Shown here piece after piece: positions 63,274 through 64,000 of a DNA stretch of 64,000 nucleotides. Origin of the DNA: Flagellimonas sp. CMM7 (GTDB taxonomy: Bacteria; Bacteroidota; Bacteroidia; Flavobacteriales; Flavobacteriaceae); NCBI RefSeq assembly GCF_021390195.1, contig NZ_CP090003.1, positions 2,344,001 through 2,408,000 on the forward strand. The letters are read 5' to 3'. The notes beneath the pieces are model-generated. The model had not been told where the DNA came from. It was given only the letters and a program-made list of their open reading frames with translations, and searched no databases. Numbering within the stretch: position 1 is the first letter of the stretch; every line of letters begins with the position of its first letter. Made by a program: the position numbers and the translations under genes.

Positions 63274-64000
63274 TTATTGATTGTAGCTATAAATTTTTGG
63301 CTTTTCATTATTAATGCCAACAAAAAGGAATTCTTTACCATTCTTGTCCTTAAAAGGAAGAAGGTGTTTGATCTCGCCTCGCACATAAAACCCGGATTCG
63401 CTATAGGGTACCCACTCAAAATCTCCATTTTCTTTTGATAACAGTACACTACCATAACTAGCATCAAGCCTGCTATATTGGGGTTTAAAATCGTAGTTAT
63501 TACCTCCCAGTATTATATCTGTCCTACCATCGTTATTTACATCTGTGCAATTGATATCGCAGACACATGAGAATTGGGTCTCTTTTGGGAGTCGTTGTAT
63601 CTCAAAATTTCCATTTCCATCATTTAATGCTATTACACTTTCTGTGGTATTAACTTCTTTGATAATGGAATTTTTTAGAATGTCAGAATCTAGAAGCTCA
63701 TCAATGCTCTTTGTGGCATAATCTGAAAATTTGAGGTTTTGTTTCTTTAGGGAAACAAGTTGGTTAGTCAGTTCTCGTTTCATTGAAACAGGAACATCTC
63801 TATTTTCAACACTTCTTGTCACGATTTGTTCAATAGTTCCATTATCATCAAAATCATTGATGAACATTTTAGAGGGGCTTTCCGTAGTTGCATTATATAC
63901 CGAATTGCTTCCTTGGTTGCCGAGTATTAAATCAATATCTCCATCATTATCCAGATCTTTAGAGTAAACTGTATTCCACCAACCCAGTAAACTGTCCAAG
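63274..64000 (-). CDS. VCBS/FG-GAP repeat protein 3, C-terminal part
   Basis: At least 241 C-terminal residues of a third member of the giant VCBS family; the start lies beyond the right edge. It aligns with the ends of the two proteins at 46700-53246: the FG-GAP block KDLDNDGDIDLILGNQGSNS, the INDFDDNGTIEQIV segment, the TDVNNDGRTDIILGGNNYD block, and the same closing module. Its promoter and any partners such as a SusC/SusD pair would lie beyond the window. It is transcribed toward the exporter gene and ends 20 bases before the LacI operator. Confidence 0.88.
   Translation of the reverse strand, partial: LDSLLGWWNTVYSKDLDNDGDIDLILGNQGSNSVYNATTESPSKMFINDFDDNGTIEQIVTRSVENRDVPVSMKRELTNQLVSLKKQNLKFSDYATKSIDELLDSDILKNSIIKEVNTTESVIALNDGNGNFEIQRLPKETQFSCVCDINCTDVNNDGRTDIILGGNNYDFKPQYSRLDASYGSVLLSKENGDFEWVPYSESGFYVRGEIKHLLPFKDKNGKEFLFVGINNEKPKIYSYNQ

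Noticed and set aside
1..64000. tRNA, rRNA, CRISPR arrays, insertion sequences, integrases or prophage genes.
   Set aside because: None was recognised on either strand by reading. Small structured RNAs could still be missed without a covariance search.

Overview
The window looks like chromosomal DNA of a marine Flavobacteriaceae bacterium (Bacteroidota). The evidence is a low-GC sequence, several promoters of the Bacteroidota type (TAnnTTTG -7 element), type IX secretion (T9SS) sorting tails, a carboxypeptidase-regulatory-like TonB receptor, families largely confined to this phylum (DUF4271, DUF4296), and large VCBS/ASPIC lipoproteins. I cannot name the genus. Genes are packed tightly: no gap exceeds 300 bases. 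I saw no tRNA, rRNA, CRISPR array or insertion sequence.

Layout. 1-12.1 kb is housekeeping: a partial saccharopine-dehydrogenase-like gene, DUF423, pckA, hemD, DUF4271, a GT39 glycosyltransferase, a polyprenol-phosphate mannose synthase-like GT2, dihydroorotase, DUF4296, an epimerase, tyrS, and a LuxE-like acyl transferase. 12.1-20.1 kb is an envelope uptake and regulation block: two tiny T9SS sorting-domain proteins, a duplicated beta-helix lipoprotein, a TonB-dependent receptor and, divergently, a PhoB/PhoR-like two-component pair. The divergent gap holds direct repeats spaced 11 bp, resembling a Pho box. 20-29.4 kb carries a glycosyltransferase, trmB, a LysE exporter, an alkyltransferase-like protein, the Fe-S carrier pair Mrp/NifU, ferredoxin reductase and ferredoxin split by a four-helix-bundle gene, an MsbA-like ABC exporter, a TPM protein and a PhnA-like protein. 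29.4-45.3 kb is mixed: a penicillin-acylase-like lipoprotein, an acyltransferase, an AraC regulator, two metallophosphoesterases, a GAF protein, an HD protein fused to a Pycsar-effector-like membrane domain, and a 1238-residue phosphoesterase / kinase-like / Omp85-barrel fusion.

45.4-64 kb is an accessory region. A leftward operon encodes two giant VCBS/ASPIC lipoproteins and a vanadium-haloperoxidase-like PAP2 protein. To its right is a probable organosulfonate utilisation locus: two sodium:solute symporters (one broken by a single-base frameshift in a G run), a periplasmic molybdenum sulfite oxidase with its cytochrome c, an SsuD-like FMNH2-dependent monooxygenase, an aldo-keto reductase, an SsuE-like FMN reductase, a LacI repressor and a YeiH-type putative sulfate/sulfite exporter. 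Two copies of a LacI-type operator sit over the promoters of the reductase/monooxygenase operon and the exporter, which ties the parts into one regulon. The set matches the logic of oxygenolytic sulfoquinovose breakdown: the monooxygenase releases sulfite and a 6-oxo sugar, the aldo-keto reductase turns the sugar into glucose, and sulfite is oxidised or exported. The substrate is an inference, because no sulfoquinovosidase lies inside the window. A third VCBS protein runs off the right edge.
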